Assembly: GCA_035711845.1 (NCBI GenBank)
Contig: DASTBU010000148.1
Coordinates: forward strand, 1 to 64,000
DNA from: DASTBU01 sp035711845
GTDB taxonomy: Bacteria; Acidobacteriota; Vicinamibacteria; Vicinamibacterales; 2-12-FULL-66-21
Direction: 5' to 3'
Length of the DNA stretch: 64,000 bases
Position numbers and translations under genes: made by a program. The notes under the pieces were generated by a model. That model was not told the origin of the DNA, did no database searches, and saw nothing but the letters and a program-made list of their open reading frames with translations. Shown here in pieces: positions 7,804-16,540 of this stretch; positions within the stretch are counted from its first letter, which is position 1; each line of letters begins with the position of its first letter.

Positions 7804-8706
7804 TTACAGGTTCTGACCGGAGGCTTCACCGCTTTTCTGCTCGTCGGTCGATGCCAGGCGAAAATGGAGCGGGTCCCGCAGGTTTTGCAGTTCCCGGTAA
7901 TAGTAGAGCGGGGTCGGCCGTTTTCGCGTGAATGTCAGCTTCCTGAGGAACTCGATTTCCTCTGCGGTCGCGTCGCTCTTCAGGAAAGGATCTTGAAGGA
8001 AAGCCTGGAGCCCCGGCTCGTCGTCAATCGGCGTGGCAGGTTCACGTTCCACGAACTCGAATCTCTTCGGGTGCCCGGGCGCCAGGCGGCGGTTCAACAC
8101 AATCTCCATCTCGAAGGTCGCCAGGTCGATGTCCCAGGATTCGATGAGCGGATCCATGAACGTGACGCAGTTGTCGGGCGAGACGTTGAAGACGTCGGCC
8201 TCCAGGAACTCGAGCACGATGACGCGGAGCGGTTCGTAGCTGCGGTTGCCGAGTCGCGCCACGAGTCGGAGCCAGGTTTCGTCCTCCAGTTCCTCCTTCG
8301 TCACTCGCTTGACCACGTCGAGCAGCTTCTGGGTGACGAGGCGCTCGAGGGCGCCGAAGGACTCCTTCCCGAACATGGCACGGATCGGTTTCTCCTTGCT
8401 CGGCGCACATTTACGGAGAATCAACTCGCGCACGTCCTTGAACAGTGGCAGAGGTGGGTCTGCCAGTTCGCTCTTCAAGGCGTCCTGGCGCTGGAGGTCC
8501 GCGAGCGTGGCCAATTGCCCGGCTGGAAGCTTCAGGAGCGTCTCCATCCTCCCGTAAATATCTGTCCGGTCGGACGCGGGTGGCGCTTTCTTCCCGGTCA
8601 ACAACTGGGAAATGTACGACTCCGTCACCTGGGCGGCCTCGGCCAGATCCCGTTGGTCGATGCCCAACTCTTTGAGCCGGTGCCGGATGAGTAGCGGGAC
8701 ATCCAT
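7804..8706 (-). CDS. XRE-family helix-turn-helix protein
   Basis: A 300-residue protein with an N-terminal Cro/CI-type helix-turn-helix at about residues 6-45 (HRLKELGIDQRDLAEAAQVT, then ESYISQLLTGKK). The remaining 250 residues are mostly helical and acidic, with repeated leucines and no domain I recognise; the end reads TPLYYYRELQNLRDPLHFRL. It is divergent from the ABM-domain gene at 8907. The shared intergenic region is unusually AT-rich, with a perfect GGTTAATTAACC palindrome and repeated AGGTT boxes, which suggests autoregulation. Its target is otherwise unknown. Confidence 0.82.
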   Translation of the reverse strand: MDVPLLIRHRLKELGIDQRDLAEAAQVTESYISQLLTGKKAPPASDRTDIYGRMETLLKLPAGQLATLADLQRQDALKSELADPPLPLFKDVRELILRKCAPSKEKPIRAMFGKESFGALERLVTQKLLDVVKRVTKEELEDETWLRLVARLGNRSYEPLRVIVLEFLEADVFNVSPDNCVTFMDPLIESWDIDLATFEMEIVLNRRLAPGHPKRFEFVEREPATPIDDEPGLQAFLQDPFLKSDATAEEIEFLRKLTFTRKRPTPLYYYRELQNLRDPLHFRLASTDEQKSGEASGQNL

Positions 8707-8731
8707 GTGACAGATTCCTCGATCTAACTAG

Positions 8732-8869
8732 GTTGGTTAATTAACCTACGCACCGTGTATCTTCGCACGATTTATGTTGACATTTAACGCTAATCAATAG
8801 ATAGTGGTTAAGCAGGTTGTTGAAATCCCTTCAATCTCCCAGGTTATCTGAACTAAGTCAGGTTATCTG
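8732..8869. promoter_or_regulatory. AT-rich divergent control region with AGGTT boxes
   Basis: Between the XRE gene and the ABM gene lie a 12-base perfect palindrome (GGTTAATTAACC, 8737-8748), an AGGTTG box near 8814 and two exact copies of CAGGTTATCTG at 8840-8850 and 8859-8869, start to start 19 bases. Local AT content is far above its surroundings. The layout fits an operator bound by the neighbouring XRE protein and the promoters of both genes. The assignment is inference from repeats and position. Confidence 0.5.
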
Positions 8870-8906
8870 TCACCCTTTCTTAGGCAGGCCAACCCCGGAG
8901 GTTGCC

Positions 8907-9221
8907 ATGTTTGCTCGCTTTGTTTCAACCCATCTCAAGCCCGGCCGCGCGGCAGAGTTCGCCCGGCTGCTCGACAAGGACATCATTCCCATCCTTCGGA
9001 AGCAGAAGGGCTTCCAGGACGAGATTGCGTTGGTCGCGCCGAACGGATCTGACGCGGTTGGCATCAGCTTGTGGGATCTGAAAGAAAACGCGGAGACCTA
9101 CGCGCGCGGCGCGTATCCCGGTGTGATGAAGGCGCTGGAGCCGGTCGTAGAGGGCACGCCTCAGGTGCAGACGTATGAAGTATGCACCTCGACGTTCCAC
9201 AAGGTCGTTGCCACCGTCTGA
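8907..9221 (+). CDS. Small ABM-like (dimeric alpha-beta barrel) protein
   Basis: A 104-residue protein beginning MFARFVSTHLKPGRAAEF with a GGAGG site 7 bases before the ATG. The pattern of strand, helix (ARLLDKDIIPILRKQKGF), strand (DEIALVAPNGSDAVGISLW), helix (AETYARGAYPGVM) and final strand (VQTYEVCTSTFHKV) is that of the antibiotic-biosynthesis monooxygenase / dimeric ferredoxin-like family. Members include haem-degrading and quinone monooxygenases, but many have no known substrate. It is divergent from the XRE gene, whose operator-like boxes lie upstream, and is followed by a strong hairpin. Confidence 0.75.
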   Translation: MFARFVSTHLKPGRAAEFARLLDKDIIPILRKQKGFQDEIALVAPNGSDAVGISLWDLKENAETYARGAYPGVMKALEPVVEGTPQVQTYEVCTSTFHKVVATV

Positions 9222-9247
9222 GGTCGCCGCTCGTTTGCATCCGGCCG

Positions 9248-9279
9248 GGAGTGCGGGCGGCCACGGCCGCCCGCACTCC
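9248..9279. terminator. Perfect 14-bp stem hairpin after the ABM gene
   Basis: GGAGTGCGGGCGGC at 9248-9261 pairs exactly with GCCGCCCGCACTCC at 9266-9279 around a 4-base loop. It starts 26 bases after the ABM stop and ends 34 bases before the Hsp20 ATG. No T-run follows on the plus strand, so it may act as a processing or Rho-assisted site rather than a simple intrinsic terminator. Confidence 0.6.
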
Positions 9280-9313
9280 TCGTCTTCGCAACTCGTGAAA
9301 GTGGAGAATCATC

Positions 9314-9760
9314 ATGACTATCGTACGGTGGGATTCGTTCCGTGACGTGGCTGCGCTGCAGGACCGCATGAACCAGATACTGGAGGAGGCCCAGGGGCGT
9401 CCTCGGGAAGACCTCACCCGCGGCACGTGGGTGCCGGCGGTCGATATTTACCGCAACGGCGAGCGCGAGCTGGTGCTGAAGGCTGAATTGCCCGACATGA
9501 AGGAAGAGGGGATCGAGCTGACCATTGAAGACAACACGCTGACGCTGCGTGGCGAGAGGAAGCTCGACTTGGAAATCCCCCAGGAGCAGTTCTACCGCGT
9601 CGAGCGCAGTTATGGCTCGTTCGCGCGGACGTTCGCGCTGGCGCCGACGGTCGACGCCGGCAAGGTCAGGGCCGACTACAAGGCCGGCGTGCTGACGGTT
9701 CGGCTGCCGCTGCGCGAGGAAGCCAAGCCGACGCGGATCAAGGTCGAAGTAGCCGCGTAA
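9314..9760 (+). CDS. Small heat-shock protein, Hsp20/alpha-crystallin family
   Basis: A 148-residue cytoplasmic holdase chaperone. The N-terminal arm (WDSFRDVAALQDRMNQILEE) is typical of bacterial class A Hsp20. The alpha-crystallin domain runs from about residue 38 (WVPAVDIYRNGEREL) through the ELPDMKEEGIELTIEDNTLT strands and YGSFARTFALAP to DYKAGVLTVRLPL, followed by a KPTRIKVEV tail. The start has GGAG 8 bases upstream. No CIRCE element is visible between the upstream hairpin and the ATG. It appears monocistronic. Confidence 0.95.
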   Translation: MTIVRWDSFRDVAALQDRMNQILEEAQGRPREDLTRGTWVPAVDIYRNGERELVLKAELPDMKEEGIELTIEDNTLTLRGERKLDLEIPQEQFYRVERSYGSFARTFALAPTVDAGKVRADYKAGVLTVRLPLREEAKPTRIKVEVAA

Positions 9761-10334
9761 ATCACTGCGGCGAGGCGGAGTCGAGGAGGCTCGCCCTCCC
9801 TCCGCACGCATGTGATTAGGCCGAAAACACCGACGTCGGTTTGCGCGCAGGCGAAAAGGAAGTGTGATCCGTCATGCCGATGCTCTTCAACGCACGGTCA
9901 ATCATTCCGGTGTGGATCGTCGTGTTCGGGCTCGACCGCACGATTGAGGCACGATGTCCTCGTCGCATTCGACCTATGGATCTGCGCTTCGTGGCGGAGC
10001 CTCACGCGGACGGCAAGACGTTGACCGTAAGTTCCAAAGGAATCACGCGCGCGCCTCCGGCAGGGAGCGCATAAGTGCTGTTGGCGCGCCGAAGCTCCGA
10101 AGGCGCGAAGGCGGGCCGGGCGCGCCACACGCCAATTTCCTGAAAAAAAACGCAAGATCAAAAAGGGAGTCCTGAAGGCAGGGCTGATGGAGCATCGGCT
10201 GTCGAAGCCGAGCGTCTGTAACGGCGAGCCAAATCGCCCAGAATCTCGATGATTCTCAGAGAAGTCTCGCCGCTCGCGCCGCTGGGCATTCTCGCAACGG
10301 CGCCGCAGACTTCATCCGCTTTCGCGAGTCGATC
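9761..10334. other. 574-bp gap without a supported gene
   Basis: No frame here has both a ribosome site and a recognisable family. The best candidate is 9874-10074 on the plus strand (66 codons, beginning MPMLFNARSIIPVWIVVFGL), which has a hydrophobic N-terminus but no known relatives. An A8 run lies near 10142. The stretch may contain the 3' end of former genes. Confidence 0.35.
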
Positions 10335-13082
10335 TCAGCGCGTGGGCACGCGCTGCTTCAACTCTTCTTGCCAATTGACCACGACGTGGATCTGCTCGGG
10401 AGTCCGGTCGGCAATGTCAGGCAGCGTCGTCATGACGAAACGCCGACCGTCGGGCGTGATGTCGTACGCCGCCGTATTACCTGAAGCCCTGAACTTACTC
10501 GAAACCTGGAACAGTGGACGAGCAGTACCGATTGTCAGCACCGGACCGAGTTGTACTGGCGCGGCCATCAGCGTGCCCTTCGCGTTTCGATAGTAAAGCG
10601 CCGAGCTGTCTGGTGCCCAGATGGGAGCGGTGCCACCATCCTGCGAGACGCGGCTGACGCGCCCTTCGACCTTCGGGTACGGCCTGACGTACACCTCCGT
10701 CTGCCCCGACTCATTCGACGCGTAGGCGATCCACTTACCGTCCGGCGAGAACATCGCCATGTGCTCCATGGCCGCCGTCGCGAGAAACTCCGCAGACGAT
10801 CGGTCCGACAGATTCACGGTCCAGATATCGCGCGCTCCGGTTTGAGGGCCGCGCGAAAACGCCACGATGCCGTCCGGCGACGCGGACGTCGTTACAACCT
10901 CGAGGTTGCTTCGATGGATCAATTCCGGCTCGCGGCTGCCGTCAGCGGGCTTTCGATAGATGCCAAAGACCTTGTCGCGATCCGAGACGAAGACGATAGA
11001 TTGGCCGTCACGCGACCACACCGGCGCCCAATTGGTCGCCCCGTCGAAGGTAAACGGCTGCGCGCTTACGCTCCGCCGGTCTATCATCCAGAGATGAACT
11101 GAACTTTCTGCACCTGAGAGCCCGGTGGAAACCTCGACAACCACCCGCTCGCCATCAGGTGAGACCACAGGACGCCAGTATCGTCGACGCTCGCGAACAA
11201 GCACATCGGACTTGCCGACGTGGTCAACTGTCACCACGTCGCTCGGCCCCGTTCGCGCGCTTCTCGACGGCGCATACACGAGTGTTCCATCGTCGCTGAC
11301 GTCGTAGCCTGCTCCTCCCATCGAGCCGGGGTACAGCACGCCACGGAGGACGGATTCGACGACGGGGACCGGCGCCCCGCGAACCTTATGGGTGGCAACG
11401 TCGTACGGGATGGCGAAAAGCACCGAACCGAACACATAGAGGAGATGTCCCGTGGGCATGTAGCGCGCGTTGCTGGCGCCCGTTCTGATGACGTCCCGCT
11501 GGCCCGTGTCCAGTGATTGAACGACAACACGTGCATCGTCATCCCAACGGGCATCTCCAACACCGGCCGTCAGTGTAAACAGCACGGACTTACTGTCGGG
11601 CAACATCTGCGGGAGATGCAGCTGCTCTCCCGCCTGAATAGCGACGAGACGCTCCGGCGTGCCGCCACTTGCCGGGACCTTCCAAATTCCGTCGGCTTGC
11701 CCGAACACAATCGAGTCATCGGCTCCCCAACTTGCGCCAAAGAAGCTGGAGACCTCAGACACCGTGACCGGTGTGCCGCCGGTCACAGCGATTCGCCTCA
11801 GTCGGAGTCGCAATGAGCGAACAGGGGCCCCTTCCAGATAGCCGATCGAGCGGCCATCTGGAGAGAAGAATGGTGCGGTGGGTGATCCCTCGGTTCCGCG
11901 AATTGGCTCCGCGTCCAGCGCGCCAAGCGATCGTCGATGAAGCCGATCGCCGGCCACATAGACGATCGATGAGCCGTCCGGTGCCACCGCAACGACACGT
12001 CCTTCACCCGGAAACGACTGCCCCTCCGGCAAGAGATACGCAAAGCGGGCGACGGCTCTCGTCTCAGGCGCGCGGAAGTTGCCGACCATTGCGCTGACGA
12101 TCAGAATGGCAACAAGCACGATGCCCGCAAGCCACATCGCCACCCTCTGTGTCACGCGCGGCGGGGAGGCAGACGCCGATAGCGGCCATGCGGCCGCCGG
12201 ATCGGCAAGCACCTGCTCGATGTCAACGCGTGCATCGCCAATATCACGGTATCGATTGTGCGGGTTCCTCTCCAAGCACCGCTCGAGCAACAGGCGAATT
12301 CTCGGGTGGAGGTTCCGCGGCAGTCGACTCCAGTCAGGTGATGCGCTGAGCACCCCCGCGAGGACGACGGCCACAGTCTCACCCTCGAACAATCGAGTTC
12401 CTGTCAACATCTCGAACAGGATGCATCCGAACGCCCAGATATCCGCGCGCTTGTCGGCAGGCTTTCCCCGAGCCTGCTCCGGGGCCATGTACGCCGCCGT
12501 GCCCAGGATCACCCCCGCCTGGGTCATCGCCGGACTCGTGATCGTGGCGGCGGAGGCCGCGATATCCAGTGCGGCGGGATCGAGGGCTTTCGCCAGGCCA
12601 AAGTCCAGTACCTTGATCATGTCGTCCGGGCGAATCTTGATATTTGCCGGCTTGAGATCACGGTGGACGATGCCCTGTTCGTGCGCGGCTTCCAGGGCTA
12701 CGGCAATCTGCCGCGCGATTGGCAGCGCCTCCTCGATCGGGATGGGCCCCGCCGCCATCCGATCGGCGAGCGTCGGCCCTTCGACGAGCTCCATCACCAG
12801 TGCGCGCACGGCCGCCGGCCCGGCGCCGGTCGATGCCTCGCCCCGCTCGAGCCCGTAGATCTGTGCGATGTTCGGATGGTTCAGCGCCGCCAGCGTGCGC
12901 GCTTCCCTCTCGAAGCGCGCCAGGCGCTCGACGTCGGACGCAAAGGCGCCGGGAAGCACCTTGACGGCCACGGACCGGCCGAGCGCGGTATCGCTGGCGC
13001 GATACACCTCACCCATGCCGCCCGCGCCTATCTGGGCAGAGATTTCGTACGGGCCGAGACGTGTGCCGGGAGTTAGAGGCAC
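10335..13082 (-). CDS. Ser/Thr protein kinase with TolB/PD40 beta-propeller
   Basis: A 915-residue membrane kinase. From the GTG at 13082 it reads VPLTPGTRLGPYEI, the usual start of Acidobacterial Pkn proteins. The kinase domain spans about residues 10-275: glycine loop IGAGGMGEVYRA, VAVKVLP lysine, HRDLKPANI catalytic loop, DFGLAKA, and APEQARG. A membrane helix follows near residue 330 (WLAGIVLVAILIVSAMV), then a periplasmic TolB-like propeller of repeated SPDG-x-x-I/V-Y/F units (APDGSSIVYVAG, SPDGRSIGYLEG, SPDGKWIAYASNESG). The C-terminus ends NWQEELKQR. The propeller presumably senses an extracellular ligand. A longer frame to 13208 lacks support. It is monocistronic. Confidence 0.93.
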   Translation of the reverse strand: MPLTPGTRLGPYEISAQIGAGGMGEVYRASDTALGRSVAVKVLPGAFASDVERLARFEREARTLAALNHPNIAQIYGLERGEASTGAGPAAVRALVMELVEGPTLADRMAAGPIPIEEALPIARQIAVALEAAHEQGIVHRDLKPANIKIRPDDMIKVLDFGLAKALDPAALDIAASAATITSPAMTQAGVILGTAAYMAPEQARGKPADKRADIWAFGCILFEMLTGTRLFEGETVAVVLAGVLSASPDWSRLPRNLHPRIRLLLERCLERNPHNRYRDIGDARVDIEQVLADPAAAWPLSASASPPRVTQRVAMWLAGIVLVAILIVSAMVGNFRAPETRAVARFAYLLPEGQSFPGEGRVVAVAPDGSSIVYVAGDRLHRRSLGALDAEPIRGTEGSPTAPFFSPDGRSIGYLEGAPVRSLRLRLRRIAVTGGTPVTVSEVSSFFGASWGADDSIVFGQADGIWKVPASGGTPERLVAIQAGEQLHLPQMLPDSKSVLFTLTAGVGDARWDDDARVVVQSLDTGQRDVIRTGASNARYMPTGHLLYVFGSVLFAIPYDVATHKVRGAPVPVVESVLRGVLYPGSMGGAGYDVSDDGTLVYAPSRSARTGPSDVVTVDHVGKSDVLVRERRRYWRPVVSPDGERVVVEVSTGLSGAESSVHLWMIDRRSVSAQPFTFDGATNWAPVWSRDGQSIVFVSDRDKVFGIYRKPADGSREPELIHRSNLEVVTTSASPDGIVAFSRGPQTGARDIWTVNLSDRSSAEFLATAAMEHMAMFSPDGKWIAYASNESGQTEVYVRPYPKVEGRVSRVSQDGGTAPIWAPDSSALYYRNAKGTLMAAPVQLGPVLTIGTARPLFQVSSKFRASGNTAAYDITPDGRRFVMTTLPDIADRTPEQIHVVVNWQEELKQRVPTR

Positions 13083-13256
13083 GCGATTTGACCGAATTAT
13101 AGCGGCAGACAACGTGAGTCGGGATTGGGAACGATCGACGGCGCCGCGTCTACGAACGTCGTGGGCTGCACGGGCCGGGGCACCTTGCGTGGCACCTTGG
13201 CATGGCACGTGCTGGAAGTGTTTGGTGAGCGGCCAGTTAAATCACATGAATTTCGC
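13083..13256. other. Non-coding stretch between the kinase and tRNA fragment
   Basis: No gene is seen. It should hold the kinase promoter on the minus strand. The segment just before the tRNA fragment contains no complementary 5' acceptor or D arm, so the tRNA is truly incomplete. Confidence 0.4.
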
Positions 13257-13301
13257 CTTCTAAGCCGGGGGTCGCAGGTTCGAATCCTGCCGGGCGCGCC
13301 A
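13257..13301 (+). tRNA. tRNA-Arg (UCU) 3' half, probable attachment-site scar
   Basis: The sequence holds an anticodon loop CTTCTAA (anticodon TCT at 13259-13261), a perfect T arm (GCAGG TTCGAAT CCTGC), a 3' acceptor strand CGGGCGC, a discriminator G and an encoded CCA. The matching 5' acceptor strand GCGCCCG and the D arm are absent upstream and the anticodon stem pairs poorly. Such a piece, cut in the anticodon stem-loop, is what tyrosine-recombinase integration into a tRNA leaves at the far end of an island. For a plus-strand tRNA, the element side would be to the left. Confidence 0.6.
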
Positions 13302-13425
13302 ACCTTCGCTCACGCTTGCCAACGGGCGCGTGAGCAGAGTTGGCAAGCCACGCGAAGGTTCAGGCCCGAGTCCGCCGAGCAGCGTCCATGTTCATCGCTG
13401 CAAAGGTGGCCTGCCGGGCGCGCCA
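13286..13425. repeat. 16-bp direct repeat of the tRNA end flanking a hairpin
   Basis: CCTGCCGGGCGCGCCA occurs at 13286-13301 (inside the tRNA fragment) and again, unchanged, at 13410-13425. Between them an imperfect inverted repeat has arms at 13301-13323 and 13339-13360 (AACCTTCGC...GCTTGCCAAC against its complement). A competing stem GCTCACGC/GCGTGAGC (about 13308-13335) overlaps the first arm. The structure could be a mini-element inserted at the tRNA end, a tandem attachment site, or a tRNA terminator duplicated with it. Confidence 0.6.
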
Positions 13426-13818
13426 TAACCCTCCGAATCGTTTAGCAAACCGACGATCGCGATTCCGTGCTGCTTCTCGAAGCTATTGGCCGAGACGTCG
13501 CCGTCTAAGGTCCACGCCGTACTCCCGGGTGCCGAAGCTGTGTGCCTGGGACATCGGCGCGCTCGCGCTCATTACCTGGATTACCCTCCGCACACTGAGA
13601 CGGGCACACCACGCCGTTTCGAATGCCTGTTCCCCGTTGCCGTCTCGCCCGACCGGCGGCTCCTCGCCAACGGGAGGGCGGTCCGCGGACGAGGTTTCGG
13701 GCGGCGGCGCCGGGGTCGAAGCACTGGGGCGCCCGATCGGTGTAGCATGGCGCGTCTGCCGGCCGCAGCCGACGCCGCGGGATCTTCCGCGGGAAACTCG
13801 ACGGTTCGTGGAGGACGT
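13426..13818. other. Non-coding stretch before the Abhydrolase_10 gene
   Basis: About 390 bases in which the plus-strand frame is open upstream of the hydrolase ATG but shows no protein-like sequence, being arginine-rich with no motif. No promoter or RNA gene is recognised. Confidence 0.35.
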
Positions 13819-15810
13819 ATGAAACCTGGAACGACTCGGATTCTCGGGGCCGCCCTCGTCGTGGCTCATGCCGTCGTCCCGTCGGCCGCGCTGGCCGAAG
13901 TGACGCGAATCGACATCACGTCGCGAGCCGACGTCCTCGCCGGGAGGCCGTTCGGCGCCGTCGGACCGTACGAGAAGCTGAGAGGCACGGTGTACTTCGC
14001 GGTCGATCCGCGGAACCCTCGCAACGCGATCATCGCGGACCTGGAGAGAGCGCCGAAGAACGCCGAGGGAAGGGTCGAGTTCTCGGCCGACCTCCTCGTC
14101 ATCAAGCCGAAGGATCCCTCGAGGGGCAACGGCGTCCTGTTCTTCAACGTCGTCAACCGGGGCAACTTCGGGTTGCTCGGCACCTTCAACCGCGCCCGCG
14201 GGTCAGCCGATCCGACGACGGAAGAGGACTTCGGCGACGGCCTGCTGCTTCGCGAGGGTTACACGCTCGTGGCGGTCGGATGGCAGTTCGATGCGAACGG
14301 ACCGATCAAGCTGAAGGCGCCGATTGCGACCGACAACGGCAAGACGATCACCGGATGGGTCGCGCCGTGGTTCATCCCGGGCGCCGCGGTATCGGCTTTT
14401 GAATTCGCGAGCGGAAACAACACCAGGGCGTATCCGCCGCTCGATCTGGAGAACCCCGCCTATCGACTCACGGAACGCGAGGGCATGGTCGGCCCGCAGC
14501 GCCTCATCCCACGCGGCGAGTGGCGATTCGCACGGGTCGCCGAGGGCCAGCCGGTTCCCGATCCGAACTGGGTGTGGCTGAAGGGCGAATTCAAGCCGGG
14601 CCTCGTCTACCAGCTCACGTACGAGAGCAAGGATCCGCCGGTTGCCGGCGTCGGATTCGCCGCCATCCGGGATCTCGCCTCGTTCCTCAAGAACGATCCA
14701 GAATCAGTGGCGCCGGGTCGGTACGTCTATACGTTCGGGTCGTCGCAGACCGGCCGGTATCAGCGTCACCTGCTACACGAAGGCTTCACCATTGACGAGC
14801 GGGAGCGGAAGGCGATCGACGCGCTGTTCATCCATACCGGCGGCGCCTCGCTCGGCAGCTTCAACGAACGCTTCGCGGTGCCGAACGAGCTCGGGTCGTT
14901 CAACCAGACGAAGTTCCCCATGCTCTACAAGGTGACCACCGATCCCGTGACGGGGAAGCGCGACGGCCTCGGCGCCAGAGTGCCCGCCGGCCTCGAGCCG
15001 AAGATCTTTCTTCTCGACACGGCTTCGGAGTACTGGGATCGCGGGCGGGTAGCGGCGCTGCGGCACACGACCATCGACGGCCGCGCGGACGAGGACGATG
15101 CGCCGAACGTGCGACAGTTCCTGATCTCGTCGGCTCAGCACGGCGCGGGGTCGTTCCCGCCGGCCGACTCCGGCGGCCAGTTGAAGCGCAACACGGTGGA
15201 CTATCGCTGGGTGCAGCGCGGCCTGCTCGTCGCGCTGGATGCGTGGGCGAGGAAGGGGATCGAGCCGCCGGCGCGCAGCCATCCCAGGCTCGCCGACGGA
15301 ACGCTCGTCCCCCGCGACAGTCTCGAGTTCCCCGCGATTCCTGGCGTGCAGTGGCCGACGAACGCCACCAACGTACCGGGTGGCTTCCGGATCGACGTGC
15401 CGGGGCCGGTCTCGCTTCTGCCGTTCCTCGTGCCGAAAGTCGACGCCGACGGGATCGACATCGCCGGCATTCGCCTGCCGGAAGACGCGGTGCCGCTGGC
15501 GACGAACACGGGGTGGGCCTTCCGCGGCGCCGCCATGGGGGCGACCGATACCTTGATCGCGATGGCAGGATCCTACATTCCGCTGCCGGCCACGCGCGCG
15601 GATCGCGACCGGGCGGGTGATCCCCGGCTGTCGATCCTGGAGCGCTACGCCAGCCGCGCGGCCTACCTGCAGCACGTCGAGGCGGCGGCGGCCGACCTCG
15701 CGCGGCAGCGCTACCTGCTGCAGGAAGACGTCCCGGCGATCGTCGGGCGCGCCGGCCGCCACTGGGATCTGCTGGTGACCGGCGGCACGTCGAGCCCGGA
15801 CCGCCGGTAG
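13819..15810 (+). CDS. Secreted alpha/beta-hydrolase-domain protein (Abhydrolase_10 type)
   Basis: A 663-residue exported protein. The start is an ATG with GGAGG 5-6 bases upstream and a Sec signal peptide (RILGAALVVAHAVVPSAALA then EVTRIDI). Features of this large uncharacterised hydrolase-like family include the repeated-domain opening ITSRADVLAGRPFG and PYEKLRGTVYFAVDP, the VLFFNVVNRGN strand, the putative nucleophile region YTFGSSQTGRYQRHLLHEGF, and FIHTGGASLGSFNERFA. The serine in GSSQTGR fits a nucleophile elbow (G-x-S-x-x-G variant); catalysis is inferred, with no substrate known. The gene is not visibly in an operon; decayed gene fragments follow from the next base. Confidence 0.85.
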   Translation: MKPGTTRILGAALVVAHAVVPSAALAEVTRIDITSRADVLAGRPFGAVGPYEKLRGTVYFAVDPRNPRNAIIADLERAPKNAEGRVEFSADLLVIKPKDPSRGNGVLFFNVVNRGNFGLLGTFNRARGSADPTTEEDFGDGLLLREGYTLVAVGWQFDANGPIKLKAPIATDNGKTITGWVAPWFIPGAAVSAFEFASGNNTRAYPPLDLENPAYRLTEREGMVGPQRLIPRGEWRFARVAEGQPVPDPNWVWLKGEFKPGLVYQLTYESKDPPVAGVGFAAIRDLASFLKNDPESVAPGRYVYTFGSSQTGRYQRHLLHEGFTIDERERKAIDALFIHTGGASLGSFNERFAVPNELGSFNQTKFPMLYKVTTDPVTGKRDGLGARVPAGLEPKIFLLDTASEYWDRGRVAALRHTTIDGRADEDDAPNVRQFLISSAQHGAGSFPPADSGGQLKRNTVDYRWVQRGLLVALDAWARKGIEPPARSHPRLADGTLVPRDSLEFPAIPGVQWPTNATNVPGGFRIDVPGPVSLLPFLVPKVDADGIDIAGIRLPEDAVPLATNTGWAFRGAAMGATDTLIAMAGSYIPLPATRADRDRAGDPRLSILERYASRAAYLQHVEAAAADLARQRYLLQEDVPAIVGRAGRHWDLLVTGGTSSPDRR

Positions 15811-15921
15811 ATGACGGCGGTGCTGATCGGCGTCGTTGCGCTCGCCGCGGGCGCGAGCCGCGGTACGGGCCGCGGCATCGCGCCCGAGCCCGGCGCGGCC
15901 GCCGCCACCGTGCGCACATGA
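15811..15921 (+). pseudogene. SDR-family dehydrogenase N-terminal relic
   Basis: Directly after the hydrolase stop, a 36-codon frame reads VALAAGASRGTGRGIA then GAAAATVRT before a TGA. This is the N-terminal nucleotide-binding stretch of short-chain dehydrogenases (VALVAGASRGIGRGIA...GA.GATV). The catalytic YxxxK part is absent and the following frame shows no continuation, so it is a fragment left by deletion. Confidence 0.45.
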
Positions 15922-15960
15922 GCCCCGAGCTGCTGGTAGAGGACTACAAACGAAGCTGGA

Positions 15961-16350
15961 TTACTTTATCTTGTCGACCTCTTTCTGTTCGCCTGAGCTG
16001 AGGCCGTTCATGACTGCTCGCACATTCCGAGCGATTCTCCCGGCGAGCAGAGGCGCCAGTTCTCGAAGTCCGGCACGTTCGGCTCGTCGGAGTCGAAGCA
16101 GACGAAATGTTCGAAGGTGACGATTGGCCCGCGCTTGTTCTGTCGCCCCTTCGGCGTCCGATACCGATCCAATTCACCTTGCCGGCCAGTGACCTGGGTT
16201 TGGCGCTGAGGCCGCCCACGCCAATGACCGCCTCGAAGTCCCATGTTCGGACCCGGCCCATGCAGTCGTGGATGCCGAACTGACCTGTCTCGGGGTCGGG
16301 GTCCCCGGTGGGAGTTCGCTTGTAGATGAGCGTGCGCAGTGGGTTGTACA
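15961..16350 (-). pseudogene. Conserved hypothetical protein, frameshifted relic
   Basis: Three minus-strand frames joined give LYNPLRTLIYKRTPTGDPDP, TGQFGIHDCMGRVRTWDFEA, VIGVGG and VNWIGIG, then RGPIVTFEHFVCFDSDEPNV and finally APLLAGRIARNVRAVM and GLSSGEQKEVDKIK before TAA at 15961-15963. The TGDPDP...G-x-FG-x-x-DCMGRVR...AVIGVGG order recalls a conserved hypothetical family in diverse bacteria whose function I do not know. At least two frameshifts and no clear start mean it is a broken gene. Confidence 0.4.
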
Positions 16351-16540
16351 GCTAATAGTAGGCCGACCAGGATATCGCGGCCGGCGCTGCGGCGTCGCAG
16401 CATAACCCCAAACCGCCGGCACTGGGAGTATCCGTCAAGCGATTGACTGCTGAATGCGTGTCCGAATTCGAATTTCGGCGTCGCAATCAGGCCGACCGCA
16501 TGACGCAAGGCCAGCACAGGGCGTAAGGCCGTTTGGTCCC

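Noticed and set aside
9874..10074. Small gene after hsp20
   Set aside because: 66 codons with a hydrophobic start but no ribosome site and no recognisable family; noted in the gap entry only.
13301..13360. Integron attC site
   Set aside because: The hairpin has AAC/GTT ends, but the adjacent bases do not match the RYYYAAC/GTTRRRY core and no integrase or cassette is present.
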